This document shows, in pieces, positions 36,739 through 45,880 of a stretch of 64,000 nt of DNA. A program made the position numbers and the translations under genes. The first letter of the stretch is position 1. Each line of letters starts with the position of its first letter. The stretch is from an uncultured Hyphomicrobiales bacterium (lineage in GTDB: Bacteria; Pseudomonadota; Alphaproteobacteria; Rhizobiales; Beijerinckiaceae). Under the pieces are notes generated by a model. It worked only from the letters and a program-made list of their open reading frames with translations, was not told the DNA's origin and ran no database searches. The DNA lies in assembly GCA_903931945.1 (NCBI GenBank), contig CAIZEI010000098.1, positions 1-64,000 of the forward strand. The letters run 5' to 3'.

Positions 36739-36965
36739 ATGAACAAAATCGTTCGCGAATATTACCCGGTTTCGCGCCTTCCGGAGGATCTTCGGGAAGG
36801 CCTGATTTCTGATGCCCAGGTGATCGTCACTGTGGAGCAAGTTGAGCCGAGGCCGAATCGGGTCATGACCCTGGATGAAATTTTCGCCGCCGCCGGCCAC
36901 CTTATCGAGGCGCCGAGGAAATCGACGCCGAAATTCGTATGCAAAGAGACGAATGGGATGACTGA
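36739..36965 (+). pseudogene. VapB-like antitoxin, apparently frameshifted
   Basis: The frame from ATG 36739 encodes IVREYYPVSRLPEDLREGLISDAQVIVTVEQVEPRPNRVMTLDEIFAAAG, a good match to small antitoxins paired with PIN toxins. After the GCCGCCGCC run near 36886 it continues in the wrong register to TGA 36982-36984. Shifting by one base restores the family tail RRPPYRGAEEIDAEIRMQRDEWDD, ending at TGA 36963-36965. A single base lost from the GCC run (or a base-calling error) explains this. The unshifted 81-residue product would overlap the toxin start by ATGA. The lost segment is the one expected to neutralise the toxin. Confidence 0.7.
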
Positions 36966-36980
36966 AGCCACAGGCCTGTC

Positions 36981-37433
36981 ATGATATATTTGGACTCCAA
37001 TGTTTTTATCTATTTCGTTGAAGGCAGGCCGGAATGGGCGGAGCCGTTGAAGGCGCTGTTCGACTCGCTATTGTTACATCCAGGTGCGGCGATAACGAGC
37101 GAGCTCACACTTGCCGAGGTTCTCGCGCCCGCCAAACTGGGAGGCGCGCGACCGCCGCATATCAAGCGGCTCTATCTCGACACAATTGTTTGGAACCGGG
37201 CAATCTCGTCAAGACCAGTGAGCCGCAACATATTCTATGAGACTGCGGAATTGCGGAAAATAACGGGGCGTAAACTTCCTGACGCGATCCATATTGTCAC
37301 GGCGATCAACGCTAAATGCCGATATTTCGTGTCTCGCGACAGGGATGCGCGAAAGTTACGGCAGGGGATGGACCTTGCAGTCCCGGATCAAAATGGCGTC
37401 AATCAAATGATTGAATTTCTCCGTGCCCAATAG
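36981..37433 (+). CDS. PIN-domain toxin (VapC-like ribonuclease)
   Basis: The 150-residue protein has the PIN-domain acidic residues in order: MIYLDSNVFIYFVEG (first Asp), TSELTLAEVLA (Glu), KLPDAIHIVTAI (Asp) and FVSRDRDARKL (last Asp). VapC proteins cleave tRNA or rRNA with Mg2+ and are held by the partner antitoxin, here the gene at 36739. Its 3' end overlaps the 5' end of the yejF-like gene by 23 bases if that starts at TTG 37411. All four catalytic acids look intact, although the antitoxin appears disrupted. Confidence 0.88.
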   Translation: MIYLDSNVFIYFVEGRPEWAEPLKALFDSLLLHPGAAITSELTLAEVLAPAKLGGARPPHIKRLYLDTIVWNRAISSRPVSRNIFYETAELRKITGRKLPDAIHIVTAINAKCRYFVSRDRDARKLRQGMDLAVPDQNGVNQMIEFLRAQ

Positions 37434-39045
37434 CGCGCCGCTCCTCTCCGTGCGCGATCTTTCGATCGCCTTCTCGCAAAATGGCAAACAGACGCTTGCT
37501 GTCGACCGTGTGTCCTTCACGCTTGAAAAAGGTCGCACGCTGGCGCTTGTCGGCGAGTCTGGCTCGGGCAAGTCTATCACTGCGCTTTCGATCACGCGGT
37601 TGCTGGGCGCGACCTCGGCTACCTATCCGACCGGTGACATCCTGTTCAACGGCGCCAATATTCTTCGTGCATCGGAAGACGACTTGCGCAAGGTGCGAGG
37701 TCGTCAGATCACCATGGTGTTTCAGGAGCCGATGAGCTCGCTCAACCCGCTGCATTCGATTGAAAAGCAGATCGCGGAAATTCTCGAGTTGCACGGGATG
37801 CGTGGGGCGGCGCAGCGACGGGCGCGGGTGATTGCGTTGCTGACGGAAGTTGGCATTCCGGACCCTGCCACGCGCCTGAACGCCTATCCGCATCAACTCT
37901 CGGGCGGGCAGCGACAACGCGTGATGATTGCTATGGCGCTCGCAAATCGTCCAGACCTTTTCATTGCCGATGAGCCGACAACTGCGCTTGACGTCACCGT
38001 GCAGGCCCAAATTCTCAAGTTGTTGAAGGACCTGCAAAACAAGCTTGGCATGGCGATGCTTTTCATCACGCATGATCTTGGCATTGTGCGCAAAATTGCG
38101 GACGATGTCTGCGTGATGCAGCGTGGAAGGATTGTCGAGGCGGGACCTGCAAAAGATATACTGCTCAATCCGCAACACCCTTACACCAGAGCGCTGCTTG
38201 CTGCAGAGCCGAAGGGCGACCCTGCGCCGGCCAATCCACATGCGAAGACGATTGTTTATGGCGAAAACATACGGGTATGGTTCCCGATCAAACGCGGGTT
38301 TTTGCGACGCACTGTTGGGCATGTGAAAGCGGTCGACGATGTCTCGATCACCGTGCGCGAAGGGCAGACCGTGGGCGTGGTTGGCGAATCCGGGTCTGGC
38401 AAAACAACGCTGGGCCTTGCTCTGCTGCGATTGATCAGTTCACAGGGCCCCATAGTCTATCTCGGGAAGCGGATTGACGGTCTTGATTTCAAATCCATGC
38501 GCCCGTTGCGGCGCGATATGCAGATTGTCTTTCAGGATCCGTATGGTTCGCTTTCCCCGCGCATGTCAGTTGGTGAAATTGTCGAAGAAGGCTTGCTTGT
38601 TCAGAACAGGGCGATGAGCCGCGAGCAGCGCCGCGCGATTGTTGCGCGCTCGCTTGCTGAAACGGGTCTCGATCCGCAGTCGATGGATCGCTATCCGCAT
38701 GAATTTTCCGGCGGCCAGCGCCAGCGTATCGCGATTGCACGCGCCATGGCGCTGGAGCCGAAATTTGTCGTTCTTGATGAACCCACATCGGCGCTGGACA
38801 TGTCTGTGCAAGCACAGATCGTCGATCTGTTGCGCGATCTGCAAGAGCGGCGTGGACTTGCCTATATGTTCATCAGTCACGATCTGAAAGTTGTGCGGGC
38901 GCTGGCAAGCGACCTCATCGTCATGCGTCATGGCAAGGTCGTTGAATCCGGTCCCGCGTCCCGCATTTTCGCCTCGCCAGAAAGCGACTATACCAAAGCC
39001 CTGTTTGCCGCCGCCTTTTCGATTGACGCCGCCATTGGCCCGTGA
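37411..39045 (+). CDS. yejF: YejF-type ABC transporter ATP-binding protein (duplicated ATPase)
   Basis: This 544-residue protein contains two complete ATPase domains. The first has Walker [17 protein letters not shown], signature [15 protein letters not shown] and Walker [13 protein letters not shown]. The second has [33 protein letters not shown] and [14 protein letters not shown]. This fused Dpp/OppD-F layout is typical of YejF, which powers YejBE. The start is TTG 37411 or GTG 37423; both lie within the end of the PIN toxin gene, so translation is probably coupled to it. deoB follows after about 20 bases. Confidence 0.94.
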   Translation: MNFSVPNSAPLLSVRDLSIAFSQNGKQTLAVDRVSFTLEKGRTLALVGESGSGKSITALSITRLLGATSATYPTGDILFNGANILRASEDDLRKVRGRQITMVFQEPMSSLNPLHSIEKQIAEILELHGMRGAAQRRARVIALLTEVGIPDPATRLNAYPHQLSGGQRQRVMIAMALANRPDLFIADEPTTALDVTVQAQILKLLKDLQNKLGMAMLFITHDLGIVRKIADDVCVMQRGRIVEAGPAKDILLNPQHPYTRALLAAEPKGDPAPANPHAKTIVYGENIRVWFPIKRGFLRRTVGHVKAVDDVSITVREGQTVGVVGESGSGKTTLGLALLRLISSQGPIVYLGKRIDGLDFKSMRPLRRDMQIVFQDPYGSLSPRMSVGEIVEEGLLVQNRAMSREQRRAIVARSLAETGLDPQSMDRYPHEFSGGQRQRIAIARAMALEPKFVVLDEPTSALDMSVQAQIVDLLRDLQERRGLAYMFISHDLKVVRALASDLIVMRHGKVVESGPASRIFASPESDYTKALFAAAFSIDAAIGP

Positions 39046-39065
39046 GGGTCGCCGAGGAGTTCCAT

Positions 39066-40286
39066 GTGCCCCGAGCGCTGCTGATCGTGCTTGATTCCTT
39101 TGGTTGCGGCGGCGCCGACGATGCTGCGCGCTTTGGCGACGCCGGCGCCGATACGATCGGGCATATCGCTGCAGCTTGCGCCAACGGACAAGCCGACAGG
39201 TCCGGCCTGCGGGCCGGGCCGCTCCAAATCCCGTTCATGCAATCGCTGGGGCTTTCATTTGCGACGCAGTCCTCGACCGGCGCACCGCTCGCCGGCGTCG
39301 CGCCGCCCTCGCATCCACTCGGCGCATTTGGCTATGCTGCGGAAAGATCCATCGGCAAGGACACGCCATCCGGGCATTGGGAAATTTCTGGCGCGCCGGT
39401 AGATTTTGCCTGGGGCTATTTCCCTGACAGCAAGCCCGCATTTCCGGTAGCATTGACCGATGCGATGATCGAACGCGGCGGCCTGCCAGGTCTGTTGGGA
39501 AACCGGCATTCCGATGGTCTTGCGATCATTGCGGAGTTTGGCGAGGAGCATTTGCGCACCGGCAAACCTATTGCTTACACATCGATTGATTCTGTATTGC
39601 AGATCGCAGCTCATGAAGTGGCGTTCGGTCTTCAAAGACTCTACGATCTCTGCGCTTTGACGCGGCGCTTGGTCGATCCGCTGCGCATTGGTCGCGTGAT
39701 TGCGCGCCCGTTTACCGGGTCGCATCCTGGTGAATTTCGTCGCACAGGCAACCGTAAGGATTTTGCAATGCCCCCCCCGCAGGGCAATCTCCTTGACCGC
39801 GCTGCGACAGCACGCCGCGCTGTGGTTTCGATCGGCAAGATCGGCGATATTTTTTGTCATCGCAACACAGGCGAAGAAATCAGGGGTGAACGGCATCCGG
39901 ATCTTTTTACAAAAATGCTCCAGGCGTTTCACTCTTTGCCCGACCATGGTTTGATATTTGCAAATTTCCTCGATCTCGATACGGATTTCGGGCACCGTCG
40001 GGATGTTGCGGGCGCCGCAGCCTGTATTGAAGACTTCGATCAGCGGTTGTCAGATCTTGCGATGCGGCTGGCGACCGGCGATCTGGTCGTCGTGACTGGC
40101 GATCATGGAAACGATCCCACCTGGCGGGGCTCGGATCATACGCGCGAGAATGTTCCCGTGCTCGCATTTGGTCATGGGGTCCGGGTGGGGTCGCTTGGCC
40201 GAAGAGACACATTCGCCGATATCGGCGCCAGCGTCGCCGCGCATCTTGGTCTCGCGCCCACGTTGAAGGGGAGGCCGTTTTGGTGA
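39066..40286 (+). CDS. deoB: Phosphopentomutase
   Basis: I choose GTG 39066 ([20 protein letters not shown]), which has GAGGAG six bases upstream, instead of GTG 39042; the product is 406 residues. Alkaline-phosphatase-superfamily metal motifs are visible: [35 protein letters not shown] (nucleophile Thr region), [17 protein letters not shown] and [19 protein letters not shown]. The enzyme interconverts ribose- or deoxyribose-1-phosphate and the 5-phosphates in nucleoside salvage. It lies between yejF and upp on the same strand, close enough for one transcript. Confidence 0.95.
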   Translation: MPRALLIVLDSFGCGGADDAARFGDAGADTIGHIAAACANGQADRSGLRAGPLQIPFMQSLGLSFATQSSTGAPLAGVAPPSHPLGAFGYAAERSIGKDTPSGHWEISGAPVDFAWGYFPDSKPAFPVALTDAMIERGGLPGLLGNRHSDGLAIIAEFGEEHLRTGKPIAYTSIDSVLQIAAHEVAFGLQRLYDLCALTRRLVDPLRIGRVIARPFTGSHPGEFRRTGNRKDFAMPPPQGNLLDRAATARRAVVSIGKIGDIFCHRNTGEEIRGERHPDLFTKMLQAFHSLPDHGLIFANFLDLDTDFGHRRDVAGAAACIEDFDQRLSDLAMRLATGDLVVVTGDHGNDPTWRGSDHTRENVPVLAFGHGVRVGSLGRRDTFADIGASVAAHLGLAPTLKGRPFW

Positions 40287-40345
40287 GATTTGACACCGGC
40301 TGCGCCTGCTGCCGCGACGACTTCTACGACTATGAGGAGTGGATC

Positions 40346-40975
40346 ATGCAACGCGTGACTGTGGTCGATCACCCCCTTGCCCAGCACAAACTGACACTGA
40401 TGCGCGACAAGAACCGTTCGACGCGCGAGTTTCGTCAGTTGCTCAACGAAGTCGGCATGTTGCTGTGCTACGAACTGACCCGCGATCTGAAGCTTGAAGC
40501 TGTAGAAGTTGAGACTCCGCTGCAAAAAACGCTTGCGCCGGCGCTTTCAGGCAAAAAGCTGGTTTTCGCGCCCATATTGCGCGCCGGGACGGGCTTTCTC
40601 GACGGCATGTTGCAGCTCGCGCCCGCCGCGCGCGTTGCGCATATCGGGCTCTATCGCAATCCAGAGACGCTGGAGGCCGTCGAATATTATTTCAAGGCGC
40701 CAGCCGATGTTGCGGACCGGCTTGTCGTCCTGATGGATCCGATGCTCGCGACGGGAAACTCGGCCATAGCTGCGGTGAAACTTCTGAAGGACAAAGGCGC
40801 CAGGGACATTCGTTTTGCGTGCCTGCTTGCTGCGCCTGAAGGGATCGAAAAGCTGCGTTGCGCGCATCCCGATGTCGAAATCTGGACCGTCGCTATTGAC
40901 AGCCACCTGAACGACCACGGGTATATTGTGCCGGGGCTCGGCGATGCTGGCGACCGCATGTATGGCACGAAATAG
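40346..40975 (+). CDS. upp: Uracil phosphoribosyltransferase
   Basis: From ATG 40346 (GAGGAG upstream) the product is 209 residues, the standard Upp length; the track ORF adds a false 22-residue leader. The PRPP loop reads [23 protein letters not shown]. The uracil-binding C-terminus is [19 protein letters not shown], and the N-terminal [27 protein letters not shown] is typical. It converts uracil and PRPP to UMP. With deoB just upstream it makes a pyrimidine salvage pair, and mutM begins three bases after its stop. Confidence 0.97.
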   Translation: MQRVTVVDHPLAQHKLTLMRDKNRSTREFRQLLNEVGMLLCYELTRDLKLEAVEVETPLQKTLAPALSGKKLVFAPILRAGTGFLDGMLQLAPAARVAHIGLYRNPETLEAVEYYFKAPADVADRLVVLMDPMLATGNSAIAAVKLLKDKGARDIRFACLLAAPEGIEKLRCAHPDVEIWTVAIDSHLNDHGYIVPGLGDAGDRMYGTK

Positions 40976-40978
40976 CCC

Positions 40979-41848
40979 ATGCCGGAATTGCCCGAAGTTG
41001 AAACTGTGCGACGCGGGCTCGAGCCTGCGATGACGGGTCAAAATTTCATCGCTGTTGAGCAACGGCGCGCCGATCTGCGCTTTCCCTTTCCACCGAATTT
41101 TGCAGATCGGCTCAAGGGTCGACGAATCGATGCGCTCTCTCGCCGCGCCAAATATCTTCTTGCCGATCTTGACGATGGCGGCGTGCTGATCATGCATTTG
41201 GGGATGAGCGGTTCCTTTCGCATCGAATCGCTGGCGCCCGGCCTGTTTCATCACGACCGTTCGAAAGACCCGGCGCATGATCATGTGGTGTTTCAGATGT
41301 CTGGCGGCGCCCGAATCACCTATAACGATCCCCGCCGTTTTGGGTTCATGTTGATTGAGCCGCGCGCCACGCTCGCTGAACACAAGTTCTTTCGAGACAT
41401 AGGCGTTGAGCCGCTTGGCAATGAACTCGACGGCGCGCTTCTCGTTCGTTTGTTCGATAAAAAAAAGGCGCCCTTGAAGGCCGCCTTGCTGGACCAGCGC
41501 CTCGTTGCGGGTCTCGGCAATATCTATGTTTGCGAAGCCTTGCATCGCGCCAGGCTTTCGCCGCGCCGCGCTGCAGGAACATTGGCGAGGAAAAATGGGT
41601 CTCCGGCTCCGGGCGCCGTCAGGCTCGCCAGCGCTATTCACGAAGTGCTTGAGGCGGCGCTGGCGGCGGGCGGTTCCAGCCTGCGGGATCATCGGCAGGC
41701 CGATGGGTCGCTGGGCTATTTCCAGCATTCGTTCCAGGTCTACGATCGGGAGGGCGAGGCCTGCCAGACGCCGGGGTGCAATGGGCGCATTCAACGCATA
41801 TCGCAAGCGGGGCGGTCGACTTTTTTCTGCGCCGGGTGCCAGAAATAA
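40979..41848 (+). CDS. mutM: Formamidopyrimidine-DNA glycosylase (Fpg)
   Basis: The 289-residue base-excision repair enzyme removes 8-oxoguanine and opened purines. Pro-Glu after the initiator ([16 protein letters not shown]) supplies the Schiff-base proline and catalytic Glu. [20 protein letters not shown] is the conserved helix-two-turn-helix. The C-terminal zinc finger is [20 protein letters not shown] then FFCAGCQK, four cysteines. It is three bases downstream of upp and is the last gene of the rightward run from yejA. Confidence 0.97.
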   Translation: MPELPEVETVRRGLEPAMTGQNFIAVEQRRADLRFPFPPNFADRLKGRRIDALSRRAKYLLADLDDGGVLIMHLGMSGSFRIESLAPGLFHHDRSKDPAHDHVVFQMSGGARITYNDPRRFGFMLIEPRATLAEHKFFRDIGVEPLGNELDGALLVRLFDKKKAPLKAALLDQRLVAGLGNIYVCEALHRARLSPRRAAGTLARKNGSPAPGAVRLASAIHEVLEAALAAGGSSLRDHRQADGSLGYFQHSFQVYDREGEACQTPGCNGRIQRISQAGRSTFFCAGCQK

Positions 41849-41907
41849 GAACGGTTCACATCTGGCGCCGATATGCTTAGTGTGCGCCGCGTCTCGGGGA
41901 GGACTGA

Positions 41908-44271
41908 ATGAGCAGGGCGGGAATTGGAGATCCGGTGCGGCGACGCGAGGATTTGCGTCTGGTGCGCGGCGCCGGAACCTATGCTGACGATGTTGCCTTT
42001 CCAGGCGCGGCTTTTCTGGCTGTCGTTCGCTCTCCCCTTGCCCACGCACGGATTGTGCGCATCGATTTGAGCCGGGCGAAAGCCGGTCCTGGCGTGTTTG
42101 GCGCATGGTCCGGCGCCGATGCGCTGGCCGATGGAATCAAATCCATCGCGCACGCCACTGGCGGCGCGCATATCGGTTCGGATGTGCCGCTGCTCAACAA
42201 GGATGGCAGCGAGCGCTATGTGACGCCCGCCGACCCGCTTGTCGCAGACATCGCGCGGCACGTCGGAGAACCCGTCGCAATTGTTGTCGCCGCGACGCAG
42301 GACGAGGCGGACGAGGCGGCGGAAAAGGTCGACGTCGACTATGAAATTCTGCCCTCGGTCACACGGTCTTTCGACGCTATCTTGCCGACTGCGCCAAAGC
42401 TCTGGGATCATCTGCAAAGCAATCTGTGCCTTGACGCCGCGATTGGCGATGCCGGCGCCGTTGACGCCGCGATGGCGAAAGCCGAGCATCGCGCCACATT
42501 CAAAACCTGGATTAACCGCGTCACTGGCGTGCATCTTGAACCCAGGGCCGCGTTGGCGAATTTCGACGGCGCCAGGGGCGAATACACGATCTGGGCGTTT
42601 GCCGGCACCGGCATATCGCGATTGCATGATGAACTTGCGATCTGTCTTGATACGCCACGTGAAAAAATCCGCGTTATGACGCCGCCCGATGTCGGCGGCA
42701 GTTTTGGCACCCGCAATGCGACATATCCAGAGTTTGTATTTGTCGCGTGGGTATCGCGGATGATTGGTCGTCCGGTTAAATATATAGCGCGGCGCACCGA
42801 AGCGTTTTTGACTGATTGTCAGGCGCGCGATCTTTATGTCGAGGCGGAACTGGCGCTCGACAGGAATGGCAAGTTTCTTGCCATTCGATCGATGAATCTG
42901 TCGAATCTTGGCGCGCATACCGCCTCGTTCGTGCCGCTCAACAAGGGCGTGCAATTGATGACGAGCGTTTATGCCATTCCTGCCATGCATGTTGAAGCCA
43001 AAGCGGTTCTCACCAACACGCCCTGCACAATTCCCTATCGCAGCGCGGGCCGTCCCGAAGCCATGTATGTCGTGGAGCGCATCATCGATATCGCAGCGCA
43101 GCGCTTCGGATTTGATCGCGTGGAATTGCGCCGCCGCAATTATATCCAGCCCGGCGCCTTGCCGTTCAAGACGCCCGCAGGCTTGACTTACGATAGCGGC
43201 GATTACCCGGCTGTGATGGATAAAGTGCTCGAAATGGCGGATTGGCAGGGGTTTCCTGCACGCCGGGCTGAGGCTCTGGCGCGCGGCAAACGCCGTGGGA
43301 TCGGGCTTGCGAGTTATATTGAATCGGCCGGCGGACAGCCGCGCGAACGCACCGAAATCACGGTCTTGCCCGATGGTCGCATCGATACGATCATCGGAAC
43401 GCAGCCTTCCGGTCAGGGTCAGGAAACCAGCTTTGCGCAATTGACCGCTGATTGGCTTGGCGCGCCATACGATTGTGTCACCGTTCGGTATGGCGATACG
43501 GCGTTTGTGAAATTCGGCGGCGGGTCGCATTCCGGGCGCTCGATGCGGTTCGGGAGCATTGTCATTCGCAACGCCACCAATGAAATTATTGAAAAGGGTA
43601 AAAGGATCGCAGCGGCGATTCTGGAGGCCGGCGTCGACGATATTGAGTTTGCGCAGGGAGAATTCCGTGTTGCGGGCACTGACCGTACGCTGGGTATTTT
43701 CAAGGCGGCGGCGGCGGCGCTGAACGATCCCCGCGTGCCGGTGGATTTGCGCGGCCCGCTTGCGGCCACGTCTGACAAAGTGACAAAAGGCCTTGCCTAT
43801 CCGTTTGGCGCGCATGTCTGCGAAGTCGAGGTCGACCCGGACACAGGCGAGACGAAGGTCATCCGTTATTCGGCGGTGGACGATGTCGGCAAGGCGGTCA
43901 ATCCGATGATTGTCGATGGCCAGACGCAAGGCGGCATTGTCACCGGCCTTGGTCAGGCCTTGATGGAACAATGCTATTATGATCGCCAGAGCGGACAAAT
44001 GCTCACAGCCTCGCTGATGGATTATCAATTGCCGCGCGCAGGCGATCTGCCCTCCTTCCAAACGCATATCAGTGAAATTCCGGCGACGAGCCATCCGCTC
44101 GGCATTCGCCCGGCAGGCGAGGGCGGGACTACGCCAGCGCTGGGCGTCGCCATCAACGCCATCGTTGACGCCCTTGCCGAGTTTGGCGTCGAACATGTTG
44201 AAATGCCAGCGACGCCCCTGCGCGTCTGGCAAGCCATCCGCGACGCAAAGCGCGCGCGCTCAACCCAATAG
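41908..44271 (+). CDS. Xanthine dehydrogenase-family molybdopterin-binding large subunit (CoxL-like)
   Basis: The 787-residue protein has the aldehyde oxidase a/b hammerhead N-terminal domain (RREDLRLVRGAGTYADDVAFPG). Cofactor loops follow: DVGGSFGTRNATYPE, IPYRSAGRPEAMYVVE, GTQPSGQGQETSFAQ and GEGGTTPALGVAINAI with the active-site Glu. The CODH-specific AYXCSFR loop is absent, so it is not a form I CO dehydrogenase. It should hydroxylate an aldehyde or aromatic heterocycle using molybdopterin cytosine dinucleotide. The usual FAD and 2Fe-2S subunit genes are missing here; a UbiD decarboxylase follows after 15 bases. A strong GGGGAGGA precedes the ATG. Confidence 0.9.
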   Translation: MSRAGIGDPVRRREDLRLVRGAGTYADDVAFPGAAFLAVVRSPLAHARIVRIDLSRAKAGPGVFGAWSGADALADGIKSIAHATGGAHIGSDVPLLNKDGSERYVTPADPLVADIARHVGEPVAIVVAATQDEADEAAEKVDVDYEILPSVTRSFDAILPTAPKLWDHLQSNLCLDAAIGDAGAVDAAMAKAEHRATFKTWINRVTGVHLEPRAALANFDGARGEYTIWAFAGTGISRLHDELAICLDTPREKIRVMTPPDVGGSFGTRNATYPEFVFVAWVSRMIGRPVKYIARRTEAFLTDCQARDLYVEAELALDRNGKFLAIRSMNLSNLGAHTASFVPLNKGVQLMTSVYAIPAMHVEAKAVLTNTPCTIPYRSAGRPEAMYVVERIIDIAAQRFGFDRVELRRRNYIQPGALPFKTPAGLTYDSGDYPAVMDKVLEMADWQGFPARRAEALARGKRRGIGLASYIESAGGQPRERTEITVLPDGRIDTIIGTQPSGQGQETSFAQLTADWLGAPYDCVTVRYGDTAFVKFGGGSHSGRSMRFGSIVIRNATNEIIEKGKRIAAAILEAGVDDIEFAQGEFRVAGTDRTLGIFKAAAAALNDPRVPVDLRGPLAATSDKVTKGLAYPFGAHVCEVEVDPDTGETKVIRYSAVDDVGKAVNPMIVDGQTQGGIVTGLGQALMEQCYYDRQSGQMLTASLMDYQLPRAGDLPSFQTHISEIPATSHPLGIRPAGEGGTTPALGVAINAIVDALAEFGVEHVEMPATPLRVWQAIRDAKRARSTQ

Positions 44272-44286
44272 CACGGGAGACTGACC

Positions 44287-45825
44287 ATGGACGCCAAAGC
44301 CCCGCACGCCCGGAAAAACGATCTTGATCGTTTCCGCCTGCGGAATTTTATCGAAGACCTGATCGACACAGACCAGCTCGACATTCGCGATGAGGCTGTC
44401 GATCTGGCCGATGTCGCGGCCATCCTCCAGGGCAACGACAAAGCCGTGTGGTTTCGCAATATCGGCGGCGAGGGCGTTGAGCTCACAGGCAATGTGGTGG
44501 GCGGACGCGCAAGGCTCGCCCGGGCGTTTGGCGTGCCGTCAGATCAGTTACGGCAGGAGCTTGAGCGGCGGCTGAAACTGAAAGCCGAATTCATCGAACT
44601 GACGCGGGAGACTGCGCCCGTGCAGGAAGTGGTCATCACGGGCGACGATATTGATGTGACGAAGCTGCCGGTTCATCTTCAGCATGGCGCCGATGGCGCG
44701 CCCTATATTTCGGCCACCATCGATTACACGATTGACCCTGAAACAGGCCTCACCAATTCAGGCCTGCGCCGCCTGATGCTGCGTGGCCCCAAGGAAACCG
44801 GAATTGATTTGATCGCGCCGAGCGATCTGCGCGCGATCTACCTGAAGGCCTCCGCGCGCGGTGAAAATCTGCCCGTGAGTTTCGTGCTCGGCGCGCATCC
44901 CATCGATATGGTGTCTGCGACGATGCGTGAGCCGGGCGATGAATTGGGTCTTGTCTCGCGCCTGCGCGCTGCGCCGCTGCCGACCGTCAAATGCATTACC
45001 AACGATATCCGCGTGCCAGCGGACGCTGAATATGTGATCGAGGGCTATCTCGATTCTGCGGGCCACGTAGAGAAGGAGGGTCCTTACGGCGAATATCTTG
45101 GCTATTACGGCGTGGTCAAAAAGAATCCGGTGTTCCACATTACCGCGATCACGCACCGGCGTGATCCGCTGTTCCAGACGGCGACCATCAGCGGCAGCCG
45201 GATGGACTTCACAGATACCTCGAACCTCGAGGCTTTGCGCGCTGAACTCAACGCCTGGATGGCGCTGAAATCGGTCGTACGAGAGCCCGTCGCGGTCTAT
45301 GCGCCGGTATCGGCGGGGGGCTCGATGTGCATTCGCTTTTCGATGCGGCAGCGCTTTCCGGGCGAGGCGCGTTCGGCCCTCTATACGATCCTCGGCTCCG
45401 TCGGTCCGAAGAACGCCTTTGCGGTTGATCCTGACATCGACATTTTCAATGACAAGCAGATGGAATGGGCCTTTGCGACGCGCTTTCAGCCTGACCGCGA
45501 TCTGGTCATCGCGACTGGCGTGCGCGCCGTGCCGCTCGACCCCTCCCTGCTGGGAGCGCCTTCGGGCTCACGCGCGGGCTATGACCTCACCTGGCCGCTC
45601 GATCATGTGAACCGCTGGGATCTCAAAATCCCCGCGCCGCCGACCTATACGGGAAAGCGCTATGACTCCCTTGAGGCTGCCTTGCGCGACGGGCCGCAAA
45701 GATTTGAAGATCTGATGGCCGCGCTTGGCAGCCGGGATGGTCGCGAAATCGTGCGCGACCTCTACAAGCTGCGCAGCCAAGGCCTCGAACGCGACGATCA
45801 GGGCCGTTATTTTCTGAAATGTTGA
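44287..45825 (+). CDS. UbiD-family prenylated-FMN-dependent decarboxylase
   Basis: The 512-residue enzyme matches UbiD-like (de)carboxylases acting on aromatic or alpha,beta-unsaturated acids with prenyl-FMN. The N-terminal part is FRLRNFIEDLIDTDQLDIRDEAVDLADVAAIL. The prFMN and metal-binding motif is HVEKEGPYGEYLGYYGVVKKNPVFHITAITHRRDP. PVHLQHGADGAPYISATIDYT and DPDIDIFNDKQMEWAFATRF are typical of the larger catabolic group (gallate, phthalate or vanillate-type). No UbiX flavin prenyltransferase gene is adjacent. It is in an apparent two-gene operon with the molybdenum hydroxylase, implying hydroxylation and decarboxylation of one substrate family. Confidence 0.93.
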   Translation: MDAKAPHARKNDLDRFRLRNFIEDLIDTDQLDIRDEAVDLADVAAILQGNDKAVWFRNIGGEGVELTGNVVGGRARLARAFGVPSDQLRQELERRLKLKAEFIELTRETAPVQEVVITGDDIDVTKLPVHLQHGADGAPYISATIDYTIDPETGLTNSGLRRLMLRGPKETGIDLIAPSDLRAIYLKASARGENLPVSFVLGAHPIDMVSATMREPGDELGLVSRLRAAPLPTVKCITNDIRVPADAEYVIEGYLDSAGHVEKEGPYGEYLGYYGVVKKNPVFHITAITHRRDPLFQTATISGSRMDFTDTSNLEALRAELNAWMALKSVVREPVAVYAPVSAGGSMCIRFSMRQRFPGEARSALYTILGSVGPKNAFAVDPDIDIFNDKQMEWAFATRFQPDRDLVIATGVRAVPLDPSLLGAPSGSRAGYDLTWPLDHVNRWDLKIPAPPTYTGKRYDSLEAALRDGPQRFEDLMAALGSRDGREIVRDLYKLRSQGLERDDQGRYFLKC

Positions 45826-45880
45826 ATGCGGCACGTGCGAGACCGGGATGGCAGTGGGCGGCAAGCGAGGGAGTCCTGGC

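Noticed and set aside
41791-44232. An 813-codon minus-strand ORF opposite the molybdenum hydroxylase gene
   Set aside because: It is a shadow frame of a clearly conserved gene; the translation is rich in Arg/His/Ala with no motif. High G+C often leaves long open antisense frames.
41908-44271. Carbon monoxide dehydrogenase large subunit (form I)
   Set aside because: The AYXCSFR active-site loop is replaced by IPYRSAGR, and the medium and small subunits are absent.
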